NCBI GenBank assembly: GCA_017477035.1
Contig: JAFUXW010000146.1
Span: forward strand, 1 to 8,293
Direction: 5' to 3'
DNA length: 8,293 nucleotides
Origin: Alphaproteobacteria bacterium
GTDB lineage: Bacteria; Pseudomonadota; Alphaproteobacteria; RF32; CAG-239
The position numbers and the translations under genes were made by a program. Below are positions 1-5,729 of the stretch, one piece after another (position 1 is the stretch's first letter; each line of letters begins with the position of its first letter). Under the pieces are notes generated by a model. The model was given only the letters and a program-made list of their open reading frames with translations, had not been told where the DNA came from and did no database searches.

Positions 1-240
1 AAGATTGTTGCCAATGCCGGTAGCAATATTCAGGAGGAAGTTTCTTCGGTGCTGGACTTGTTCTCTGCTAAAGGAGGGCAGTCATTGGCAGCTATGCTGG
101 AGACATTCGCCGGAACCGAGCAGGGACAGCAACTTTTGAGCCGTCTTGTAGGTAAGCCGGCTGAAGATGGACCTACTCAGCCGAAGCCGGAGACGGAAAC
201 AGGTCCGAAGCCGGAGAGCGAGGTTGCAACCACGGATTAA
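1..240 (+). CDS. 3' end of a protein with a Pro/Glu-rich tail (partial; possibly SPFH/flotillin-like)
   Basis: Frame 1 is open from the first base to a TAA at 238-240, giving the last 79 residues of a protein that begins outside the window. A GTG at 49 could be read as a start, but the open frame upstream and the lack of a ribosome binding site argue that it is internal. The visible part has a K-I-V-A-N-A-G stretch, an Ala/Gly/Leu-rich probably helical part (residues 10-53), then a disordered tail rich in Pro, Lys, Glu and Thr with two near-identical KPE units. The first part weakly recalls the C-terminal end of SPFH/flotillin-like proteins, but that is an impression only. G+C is about 54% (129 of 240 by hand count), clearly above the genes downstream. 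A strong terminator follows three bases after the stop. Confidence 0.7.
   Translation, partial: KIVANAGSNIQEEVSSVLDLFSAKGGQSLAAMLETFAGTEQGQQLLSRLVGKPAEDGPTQPKPETETGPKPESEVATTD
181..217 (+). repeat. Short direct repeat inside the coding tail, 13 nt, period 24 nt
   Basis: The 13-mer CCGAAGCCGGAGA occurs at 181-193 and again at 205-217. The period of 24 nt is exactly eight codons, so the repeat stays in frame and encodes PKPE-containing units. It probably arose by local duplication in a low-complexity linker. Confidence 0.75.
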
Positions 241-242
241 TT

Positions 243-281
243 AAAAAAAGAGATGCTTTTTGAAAAGCATCTCTTTTTTTT
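243..281 (+). terminator. Intrinsic terminator of the upstream gene
   Basis: The core stem pairs GAGATGCTTT (250-259) with AAAGCATCTC (264-273) around a TTGA loop. It is extended by A7 at 243-249 pairing with T7 at 274-280, so the 3' side ends in a run of eight T. It starts three bases after the stop codon of the upstream gene. The A-rich 5' flank means it could also act on the opposite strand. Confidence 0.9.
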
Positions 282-282
282 G

Positions 283-310
283 TTGACTTTGATTTATTTT
301 TGTCTACAAT
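283..310 (+). promoter_or_regulatory. Sigma70-type promoter for the repeat-containing membrane protein
   Basis: TTGACT at 283-288 (five of six matches to TTGACA) is followed, after a 16 bp spacer, by TACAAT at 305-310 (five of six matches to TATAAT). It begins two bases after the T-run of the preceding terminator. Transcription would start near 317, leaving a leader of about 40 nt before the ATG at 358. A second TATAAT at 343-348 has only a poor -35 and is less convincing. Confidence 0.65.
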
Positions 311-357
311 TAATCATGTGTTTTGAATATTTAGAGTATTATTATAATAACATTTTT

Positions 358-1245
358 ATGAAAGAGTTTATTAATTTTTGTAAAAAACATCTCAATGAGA
401 TATTTTTTGCGCTATGGACATTGGTGTTTACAGTAATCTTCTTACAGAAGGTTTCAGCTGCAAACTGGTGCTTTTACGGTCTTGGTATCGGATTTCTGGG
501 AAATGTGATATTGTCACTGATGCTTTCCAAGTTTGTGCATACCGAAAAAAAATTGAATGTGCTGTCGTGGAGTGTTTTCATATCCACTGTTACTATGGCT
601 TTCGTTTTTTGGTATGGGACTAAGCATTTTTTGAATGATGCGTGGTATTTGGCTGGTTTAGCGACTATTTTCTCCTCATTTGTCTGCTTTAAAGTTGCGG
701 AAAAAGGTTCTCGGCTTAATATTGAATTGGAGAACTTACGCAATACAGATTATGCCGAATATTTGCGTAAAATGATTGAGCATAAACGCTCACTTGAAGA
801 AAAAGAAGAGGAGAGCTTGTTAAAATTACCAAATGCCGAAGGACTGGTATCAAAGTATATTGAGTATTGTCGCTTCTGGAGGCCTATTGAGGACAAGTTT
901 TTGGCAGACAAGCGCTTTTCTGCAATCTGGGGAGAATATTTTAAGTTATACAGTCTTTCTGATGCACAGGAGATGAAACTGTTTGACCGTTCTGATGCAA
1001 AAGAAATTATAGCACTTTATTGTGGTTACTCACAGATGTGCGAACGTGCAGAGCTTAAGCTCTTTACTATGCCCGATGCAAAAGAATGGGTGAATATGTA
1101 TATCAAGAAAGGAGCATTCTACAGCGAAAAAGCAGAAAAAAAGCTGTTCGAGATTCCAGAGTATAAGGAACTTGCCGATTACTATAAGTCAAGGTATGCT
1201 CTTTATGACGATACACATCAGATGATATATGAACTTCAGTGTTAA
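358..1245 (+). CDS. Unrecognised membrane protein: four predicted TM segments plus tandem 27-28 residue helical repeats
   Basis: I do not recognise this 295-residue protein. Residues about 15-30, 39-60, 68-86 and 95-113 are hydrophobic and look like four membrane helices. A charged, probably coiled-coil stretch follows (116-150). The rest (154-290) is about five degenerate repeats starting near 154, 181, 208, 235 and 263, with the loose pattern L-F-x-x-P-x-A-K-E, a central Tyr, and a final A-E-x-K. Each unit is long enough for two helices, so a cytoplasmic alpha-solenoid or protein-binding platform is likely. The frame extends upstream to an ATG at 253, but that codon lies inside the terminator stem and before the promoter. 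ATG 316 would sit at the predicted transcription start, so I chose 358. No clear Shine-Dalgarno precedes any of these starts. It is probably transcribed alone, and a terminator follows its stop. Confidence 0.7.
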   Translation: MKEFINFCKKHLNEIFFALWTLVFTVIFLQKVSAANWCFYGLGIGFLGNVILSLMLSKFVHTEKKLNVLSWSVFISTVTMAFVFWYGTKHFLNDAWYLAGLATIFSSFVCFKVAEKGSRLNIELENLRNTDYAEYLRKMIEHKRSLEEKEEESLLKLPNAEGLVSKYIEYCRFWRPIEDKFLADKRFSAIWGEYFKLYSLSDAQEMKLFDRSDAKEIIALYCGYSQMCERAELKLFTMPDAKEWVNMYIKKGAFYSEKAEKKLFEIPEYKELADYYKSRYALYDDTHQMIYELQC

Positions 1246-1282
1246 AAAAATCCGCGGAGCAACAGGCTCTGCGGATTTTTTT
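1244..1282. terminator. Bidirectional intrinsic terminator between convergent genes
   Basis: ATCCGC (1250-1255) plus GGAGC (1256-1260) pair with GCTCT (1266-1270) plus GCGGAT (1271-1276), an 11 bp stem with one G-T pair and loop AACAG. It is flanked by A7 on the left and T7 on the right, so each strand sees a GC-rich hairpin followed by T7. It overlaps the stop codon of the plus-strand gene and ends two bases from the stop of the minus-strand gene, so it can end transcription of both. Confidence 0.9.
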
Positions 1283-1283
1283 G

Positions 1284-2558
1284 TTAAGAAATAAAGTAAC
1301 AATCGCTTAACTGTTCTTCAATAACTTGCAACTTACTCTCCAACTCTGATTGATCGGCTTGATTAAGATTATCTCGCTCTAATTCTTCATTTAAGCGTTT
1401 TATTTCTTTCTCATAACCATCAATATGGTAATTCAGTTTTTGGGCAACATCCAACTCTTTGATGTTGTTTACGAACTCTACCGTATATAGGCAACCTTTG
1501 TTATAACGAATGAAGTCAGTTAATGAATTATTCATCCGTTCAAACGAAAGTTTTTCAATATACACATTGGCGTAAGCATTATCACAAATCATAGAATCAA
1601 TTACACAACGCTTCAGAGGATCAACATATACGGCAAGGTGGTTGAATGGAGCAGAGTCTTGGAAGTTGATGTTATCGTCAACAAAATTTTCAGATTCATC
1701 GCTTTCATTATATTCATCTTGCTCGGAGAAGTAATCTTCATCGCCGTAATTGTCATCATCATCGTCATCGTCGTTTTCTTCGTTTTCATAGAAGTTACGA
1801 TGCCTTGCAAAAAAATCTTTATCTTCTTGCAAACGAGTCTCTGCACAAAAGAATACAGAGCCTTCAGGCATTTTTCCGTTTGCGATATTTACCTCGTCAT
1901 AAAAAAACGGGGAATAATACGCAAAAGCAAGGCAGGCTTTTTCATCCTTTGTCAATTTAACATCGGGAGATACAGCATGCTTATAGGCCTTGATAACTTC
2001 ATCGATTCCGGCACGCGGAATGTAAAGATTTAACAATTCCCGAAAGTTTAACTTATCGGCATTTTCTTCGGCCCACAACATACACTCCAGTGCCAATACA
2101 AAATTTCTTTTCAGCTTTTGCATTTTGGCACCGGCCGAGTTAAACAGCGCCACATACTTCCTATCCAAGTCGGAGCATAGCCTTTTAAAGTCGATTTCAG
2201 GAACTATCAAGGCATATCCGTAAGCGGCGGTAAGAGCATCTCTGTCAAGTGTTTGCGTAATGTTAAAACCTGAAGCTTTAGAGACGATTTCAATAAAATC
2301 ATATTGCCACGGGATTGGTTTAAAACGCAGATTTTGCAATGTTTCGGCAATTTCATCTTCGTGAAAATTCAGATAGTCTATGATTTCATAAATTGCTTCA
2401 TAGTCTTGCTCGCAGTCTGCAAACTTTACGGCATCGCGAATGTCAAATTCAAATTCTTCTTTCGTTAACCCCAAATGGTCAAGAAAGAACAGCCCGAACA
2501 AAATTTGCCAAGACATATCTTGTTCGCTCAGATACTTACGAAGTTTTTGTTTTTCCAT
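1284..2558 (-). CDS. Hypothetical soluble protein with a long acidic linker and C-terminal coiled coil
   Basis: This 424-residue protein is not one I recognise. It has no signal peptide or membrane segment and is probably cytoplasmic. Three parts are visible: a helix-rich N-terminal part (1-255) rich in Leu, Phe and Tyr; an extremely acidic, Asn/Asp/Glu/Ser-rich linker (about 259-296) with seven consecutive Asp; and a C-terminal part (300-424) ending in a Glu/Lys/Leu-rich predicted coiled coil (about 380-418). The acidic stretch could be a flexible spacer, a metal-binding region or a nucleic-acid mimic; nothing in the sequence decides. The ATG at 2558 has no good Shine-Dalgarno. The gene lies 75 bp downstream of lpxK on the same strand without a convincing terminator between them, so read-through from the lipid A block is possible. 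A bidirectional terminator ends it. Confidence 0.8.
   Translation of the reverse strand: MEKQKLRKYLSEQDMSWQILFGLFFLDHLGLTKEEFEFDIRDAVKFADCEQDYEAIYEIIDYLNFHEDEIAETLQNLRFKPIPWQYDFIEIVSKASGFNITQTLDRDALTAAYGYALIVPEIDFKRLCSDLDRKYVALFNSAGAKMQKLKRNFVLALECMLWAEENADKLNFRELLNLYIPRAGIDEVIKAYKHAVSPDVKLTKDEKACLAFAYYSPFFYDEVNIANGKMPEGSVFFCAETRLQEDKDFFARHRNFYENEENDDDDDDDNYGDEDYFSEQDEYNESDESENFVDDNINFQDSAPFNHLAVYVDPLKRCVIDSMICDNAYANVYIEKLSFERMNNSLTDFIRYNKGCLYTVEFVNNIKELDVAQKLNYHIDGYEKEIKRLNEELERDNLNQADQSELESKLQVIEEQLSDCYFIS
1753..1773 (-). repeat. Trinucleotide run encoding the poly-Asp tract
   Basis: On the plus strand this is a mixed TCA/TCG triplet run. Read on the minus strand it gives seven consecutive GAC/GAT codons within the acidic linker of the 424-residue protein. 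Mixed synonymous codons suggest selection for Asp rather than pure slippage, but length variation between strains is possible. Confidence 0.8.
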
Positions 2559-2573
2559 ATAATTGTATTAAAA

Positions 2574-2602
2574 ATTAGACATTAAAATATAAATTTAGTC
2601 TA
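2574..2602 (-). promoter_or_regulatory. Possible promoter of the acidic hypothetical protein
   Basis: On the minus strand TAGACT (plus-strand 2597-2602) and TCTAAT (2574-2579) are separated by 17 bp, with four and five matches to the sigma70 consensus. Transcription would start about nine bases before the ATG, giving an almost leaderless mRNA, consistent with the missing Shine-Dalgarno. TAGAC at 2576-2580 and GTCTA at 2598-2602 form an inverted repeat overlapping both boxes. The region is very AT-rich, so chance matches are likely. Confidence 0.35.
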
Positions 2603-2633
2603 TTTAAGCATAAAAAAAGCATTTTGTAAACGA

Positions 2634-3590
2634 TTATTGTTGAATTTTTTGCTTGATAAATGATATTAATTCTTCCGGATTATCCCACACAACAGCAATC
2701 TCCAATACATTAATATCTTGCGAATATAAAGGAGGAATTTTTACAAAATCTTTACTGGTTGTGTAGATTTGTGCATTTAATTGTTCTGCCTCATTGATAA
2801 TATTTTCTAATTCATCGCGTGTATAGAAATGGTGGTCGGGAAAATCTATTGTTTTAACCACATTAAAGCCCTGCTGTTTGAGGGTATGATAAAACTTTTG
2901 CGGATGTCCGATGCCGGCGAACGCAATTACATCTTGATTATTTATGGTTGTTTGGATTGCTTCGGTATGTCCTGAAAACATGGGTAAATCACAGCGTTTT
3001 GCCAATTCGTGTTTATCTTTTCCCAGTATTATTACAGCATCAGCACGTTTGCGTCCGTTTTCTAAGGTTTCACGCAACGGACCTGCTGGTATTATTTTAC
3101 CATTACCGATACCATAATTACCATCGAATACCATAAACGATAAATCTTTATACAGACTCGGATTTTGGAATCCATCATCCATAATTATCACATCTGCACC
3201 TTGCTCTACAGCTTTTTGAGCTGCTTCATAGCGATTAGCGTTAACCACTACCGGAGCTTGTTTTGAAAGCAGTAGAGGTTCATCTCCGACATCTTTTGCT
3301 GTGTGCTTTTTGCTATTGACGATTACATTTTGCAATTTTCCACCATATCCTCGTGAAACAAAAAACGGGTGATACATTTCATTTGTCAGCAATTTCGCTA
3401 TTGAGAGTGAAACAGGGGTTTTACCGGTTCCTCCGGCTGTAATATTACCGATACAAATAACCGGAATCGATACTTTGCGGGGAGATTTTAAGCGTAAACG
3501 AAGTTGGGTTGCAAAACCATATATCGCACCAAAGGGGGATAGAAATTTTGATGTAAGAGAATTTGATTGCCAGTATTTAGGAGTCTTCAT
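2634..3590 (-). CDS. lpxK: Tetraacyldisaccharide 4'-kinase (lipid A biosynthesis)
   Basis: LpxK phosphorylates the 4' position of the tetraacylated disaccharide 1-phosphate to make lipid IVA at the inner face of the cytoplasmic membrane, using ATP. The 318-residue product shows the family signatures: a Walker A loop GGTGKTP (53-59) after the G-N-I-T-A segment, SRGYGG (79-84), DVGDEP (100-105), the acidic DDGFQ motif (138-142), PAGPLRE (168-174), FPDHHFY (250-256) and a T-T-S-K-D segment near 277-281. The hydrophobic N-terminus probably associates with the membrane. The frame extends to an ATG at 3626, but ATG 3590 gives the usual M-K-T-P-x-x-W start and has an AAGGA ten bases upstream. The gene overlaps the end of waaA by 14 nt and is very likely cotranscribed with it; its product is the substrate of WaaA. 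Confidence 0.95.
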   Translation of the reverse strand: MKTPKYWQSNSLTSKFLSPFGAIYGFATQLRLRLKSPRKVSIPVICIGNITAGGTGKTPVSLSIAKLLTNEMYHPFFVSRGYGGKLQNVIVNSKKHTAKDVGDEPLLLSKQAPVVVNANRYEAAQKAVEQGADVIIMDDGFQNPSLYKDLSFMVFDGNYGIGNGKIIPAGPLRETLENGRKRADAVIILGKDKHELAKRCDLPMFSGHTEAIQTTINNQDVIAFAGIGHPQKFYHTLKQQGFNVVKTIDFPDHHFYTRDELENIINEAEQLNAQIYTTSKDFVKIPPLYSQDINVLEIAVVWDNPEELISFIKQKIQQ

Positions 3591-4854
3591 TAACCAAATA
3601 TCCTTGAATTTTTTCAACAATACCATCTAAAACCTTGGCTTCGCTTGAGGCCCAGTTATAAGCTAAACTGCGCTTGGCCTCTAATAACTCTTTATTGGAA
3701 AGCAGTTGGTCAACCATATCAATTAACTCAAGCACGTCATTTACCTGAATAATACCATCGGCATGTTTTGCCCTGTTCATTGCATCGGTAAAGTTATGCA
3801 TATGCGGACCAACGATTACGGCATCACGACAACGCGATGGTTCCATAAAGTTTTGTCCTCCGTGCGGGATTAGTGAGCCTCCGATAAATACAATCGGAGC
3901 AATTTCGTACCAAATCCCCATTTCACCAATAGTATCTGCAATATATATATCTGTTTCTGAGGTGATTTTTTCATTTGCCGAACGTAGTGCAACTTTAAGC
4001 CCGAAATCAGTTACCAGTTTTTCTTTAATTTCTGAACCGCGTTGCGGGTGGCGTGGTGCTATTAAAGTCAAAAGTCCATTATGTTTATTTTGCAAATCTT
4101 TTAAAAAACGTCCGATTTTAAATTCTTCGTCATTATGTGTAGAGCTTGCCAACCATATCGGGCGATTACCGATTTGTTCAACAATTTCAGCTTTTTTGTT
4201 TTGGTCAACTGGTATTGGAAGTCCGGCATATTTCAGATTACCTAAACACGTAGCATCTTTAGCTCCCAGCTTGCGTAATCTGTATGCATCTTCTTCCGAT
4301 TGTCCGAGGCAAGTAGTGAAGCAATCCAAAATCTCTTTTATAATGTAGTCAAATTGTTGCCAGCGTTTGAATGACTTATTGGAAATGCGTCCATTTATTA
4401 ATATTAAAGGGATATTTTTACGTTTAATGGCAGAAAGCATTGCCGGCCAAAATTCAGATTCAAACCACAAAGCAATAGTTGGTTGCCAATGGCGGACAAA
4501 GCGAGTGGCAAAAACCGGATTATCAATTGGCAGATATTGGTGAAATGCGCGTTCAGGTAATCTTTTAGCCATAACTTCAGCAGAAGTAGTAGTTCCTGTA
4601 GTAACCATAACATGAGCCTGAGGATAGAGTTCAAGCAAACGATTTATAAGAGGCAACATAGAAATCGATTCGCCAACCGATGCGCCATGAAGCCAAATCA
4701 GCCATCCGTCAGGACGTTCCTTTGTTGGTCGCCCAACACGTTCATTAAAGCGTTTGATATCTTCTTTGCCTATTTTTTTACGCTTTTCTATGTAGCGTCT
4801 GATGGCAATTGGATACATAATACGGACAAGAGTGTTATAAATACCGATGAACAT
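3577..4854 (-). CDS. waaA: 3-deoxy-D-manno-octulosonic acid (Kdo) transferase
   Basis: WaaA (KdtA, glycosyltransferase family GT30) transfers Kdo from CMP-Kdo to lipid IVA on the cytoplasmic side of the inner membrane, starting the LPS core. The 425-residue protein has the usual length. Visible features are a hydrophobic/basic N-terminal anchor (1-25), the E-R-x-G-R segment (38-42), HGASVGE (56-62) with the Glu regarded as catalytic in this family, TTGTTTS (85-91), ESEFWP (132-137), NGRIS (154-158), GNLK (205-208), APRHPQR (266-272), GEMG (310-313) and the donor-site motif around GGSLIPHGGQNFMEP (325-339). Whether it adds one or two Kdo cannot be read from the sequence. It starts 11 nt after the DUF374 gene and overlaps lpxK by 14 nt, so translation is probably coupled through all three genes. 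Confidence 0.96.
   Translation of the reverse strand: MFIGIYNTLVRIMYPIAIRRYIEKRKKIGKEDIKRFNERVGRPTKERPDGWLIWLHGASVGESISMLPLINRLLELYPQAHVMVTTGTTTSAEVMAKRLPERAFHQYLPIDNPVFATRFVRHWQPTIALWFESEFWPAMLSAIKRKNIPLILINGRISNKSFKRWQQFDYIIKEILDCFTTCLGQSEEDAYRLRKLGAKDATCLGNLKYAGLPIPVDQNKKAEIVEQIGNRPIWLASSTHNDEEFKIGRFLKDLQNKHNGLLTLIAPRHPQRGSEIKEKLVTDFGLKVALRSANEKITSETDIYIADTIGEMGIWYEIAPIVFIGGSLIPHGGQNFMEPSRCRDAVIVGPHMHNFTDAMNRAKHADGIIQVNDVLELIDMVDQLLSNKELLEAKRSLAYNWASSEAKVLDGIVEKIQGYLVNEDS
3601..3605 (-). promoter_or_regulatory. Ribosome binding site supporting the lpxK start at 3590
   Basis: AAGGA on the minus strand, ten bases before ATG 3590 and inside the 3' end of waaA. It supports this start over the ATG at 3626. 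Confidence 0.55.
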
Positions 4855-4862
4855 TTATTTTT

Positions 4863-4867
4863 TCCTT
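4863..4867 (-). promoter_or_regulatory. Ribosome binding site of waaA, overlapping the upstream stop codon
   Basis: The minus strand reads TAAGGA: the TAA is the stop of the DUF374 gene, and AAGGA is the waaA Shine-Dalgarno, eight bases before ATG 4854. This arrangement favours coupling, with ribosomes ending one gene next to the start of the next. Confidence 0.75.
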
Positions 4868-5600
4868 ACAACATATTCTTTCTACTTTTTTTGGCTTCTG
4901 TTCCCTGCGGAATGAAAGGTATCCCCATTTCCTTATCAATTTTCCAAGTTAATTCATTTAAATTGTTTTCAATTTGTTTGCGAAATGTTTCCAATTCATC
5001 TTTTGAAGCATTTTTAGGTACAAAAAACGGTTTGGTGATGGCATATATTCCTTTATGAAACGGTAATGGTAATAACATATTATCCCAGCTCTTTGTAATG
5101 ATGAAAGAACCGGCAATACTATAGGTAATACCGACTATCGGTTTGCCGCTTTTTTGCGCATAAAACAACGGACTTAAGGACATTTGCATACTAGGTCCGA
5201 GAGGCCCGTCCGGAATGATCGCAATGCTGTTACCGTTATTAAGATTATTCATTAGTTCAAATGCGGCTCCTGTGGAATTTTTATTTGACGATCCGCTGAT
5301 ATGACCAATACCGAATTTTTCTAAAATTTTAACAATTATACGGCCATCGCGATGCGGAGAAACCAAGGCGTTAAGAGTGCGTGATTTATTCCAAAAATAA
5401 GGCATTTCTAAAGTGCGTCCGTGCCACCCGACAACAATCATAGAGTCGTATTTATTCAGCATATCGTATACTTCTTTAACACCAATAACATTCCATCTGG
5501 TTGTTAAGCCTACAAATTTAAGATAGCAATAAGCGAAAGTTCCTACTATTTTTTCGGCAATGGGAGTTTTTAAAAATTTTTTCAGGTATGTAATTTTCAT
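4866..5600 (-). CDS. DUF374 lysophospholipid-acyltransferase-like protein, probable late lipid A acyltransferase
   Basis: The product has 244 residues from ATG 5600. It carries an LPLAT-type acyltransferase fold signature: HGRTLE (60-65) is the HX4E catalytic motif, followed by SPHRDGR (81-87), the G-S-S segment at 103-105, the IIPDGPLGP block (128-136) and a K-S-W-D segment (170-173), all typical of the DUF374 family. The N-terminus (about 14-32) is hydrophobic and may anchor it to the inner membrane. Some DUF374 proteins (LpxJ of Helicobacter/Campylobacter) transfer a secondary acyl chain to lipid A. Being first in a block with waaA and lpxK supports such a role here, though phospholipid acylation remains possible. 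An ATG at 5633 is in frame but lies within the likely -10 box and has no Shine-Dalgarno. ATG 5600 matches family N-termini better, although its AAGGA is 14 bases away. Confidence 0.88.
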   Translation of the reverse strand: MKITYLKKFLKTPIAEKIVGTFAYCYLKFVGLTTRWNVIGVKEVYDMLNKYDSMIVVGWHGRTLEMPYFWNKSRTLNALVSPHRDGRIIVKILEKFGIGHISGSSNKNSTGAAFELMNNLNNGNSIAIIPDGPLGPSMQMSLSPLFYAQKSGKPIVGITYSIAGSFIITKSWDNMLLPLPFHKGIYAITKPFFVPKNASKDELETFRKQIENNLNELTWKIDKEMGIPFIPQGTEAKKSRKNML

Positions 5601-5614
5601 TTTTATTCTGATAT

Positions 5615-5619
5615 TCCTT
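5615..5619 (-). promoter_or_regulatory. Possible ribosome binding site of the DUF374 gene
   Basis: AAGGA on the minus strand, 14 bases before ATG 5600. The spacing is longer than ideal, but it is the only Shine-Dalgarno-like sequence near either candidate start. Confidence 0.4.
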
Positions 5620-5631
5620 AACTTTGTGCCC

Positions 5632-5659
5632 ATAATACAAGATTTTTTTTGAAATACAA
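5632..5659 (-). promoter_or_regulatory. Possible promoter of the DUF374-waaA-lpxK block
   Basis: On the minus strand TTGTAT (plus-strand 5654-5659) and TATTAT (5632-5637) are 16 bp apart. The -10 matches five of six consensus bases, the -35 only three. Upstream (5684-5699) lie A8 and A7 runs on this strand that could act as an UP-like element. Transcription would start near 5625, which leaves the ATG at 5633 untranscribed and favours the start at 5600. Confidence 0.4.
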
Positions 5660-5716
5660 TCGGAAAAACAAAAATATTAGGTGTTTTTTTTGTTTTTTTG
5701 TGATTATCTCTATTAA

Positions 5717-5723
5717 AAGGGGA
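5717..5723 (+). promoter_or_regulatory. Ribosome binding site deciding the flavoprotein start
   Basis: AAGGGGA lies six bases before ATG 5730. It decides the start against the in-frame TTG at 5649, whose extra 27 residues are low-complexity and unlike the family. Confidence 0.8.
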
Positions 5724-5729
5724 AATAAA

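Noticed and set aside
253..357. N-terminal extension of the repeat-containing membrane protein from ATG 253
   Set aside because: The ATG is inside a terminator stem and upstream of the best promoter, and there is no ribosome binding site.
1638..2033. 131-residue hydrophobic reading frame on the plus strand
   Set aside because: It is the antisense of the acidic protein gene; the complement of Asp/Glu codons gives Ile/Val/Phe runs that mimic a membrane protein.
2608..2628. Possible terminator after lpxK
   Set aside because: The GCAT copies around the A-run are direct, not inverted, repeats; only a 4 bp A/T stem can form.
3591..3626. Longer lpxK start at 3626
   Set aside because: The extra 12 residues overlap waaA further, do not resemble LpxK N-termini, and ATG 3590 has an AAGGA upstream.
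3962..4348. 128-residue plus-strand reading frame opposite waaA
   Set aside because: Waaa is unmistakable on the other strand; this frame has no ribosome binding site or recognisable domain.
4612..5058. 148-residue plus-strand reading frame spanning the DUF374-waaA junction
   Set aside because: It runs antisense to two well-supported genes, with low-complexity Phe-rich sequence and no ribosome binding site.
5649..5729. TTG start giving a 412-residue flavoprotein
   Set aside because: AAGGGGA is correctly placed for ATG 5730, and the extension is low-complexity Lys/Phe/Ile sequence from A/T runs.
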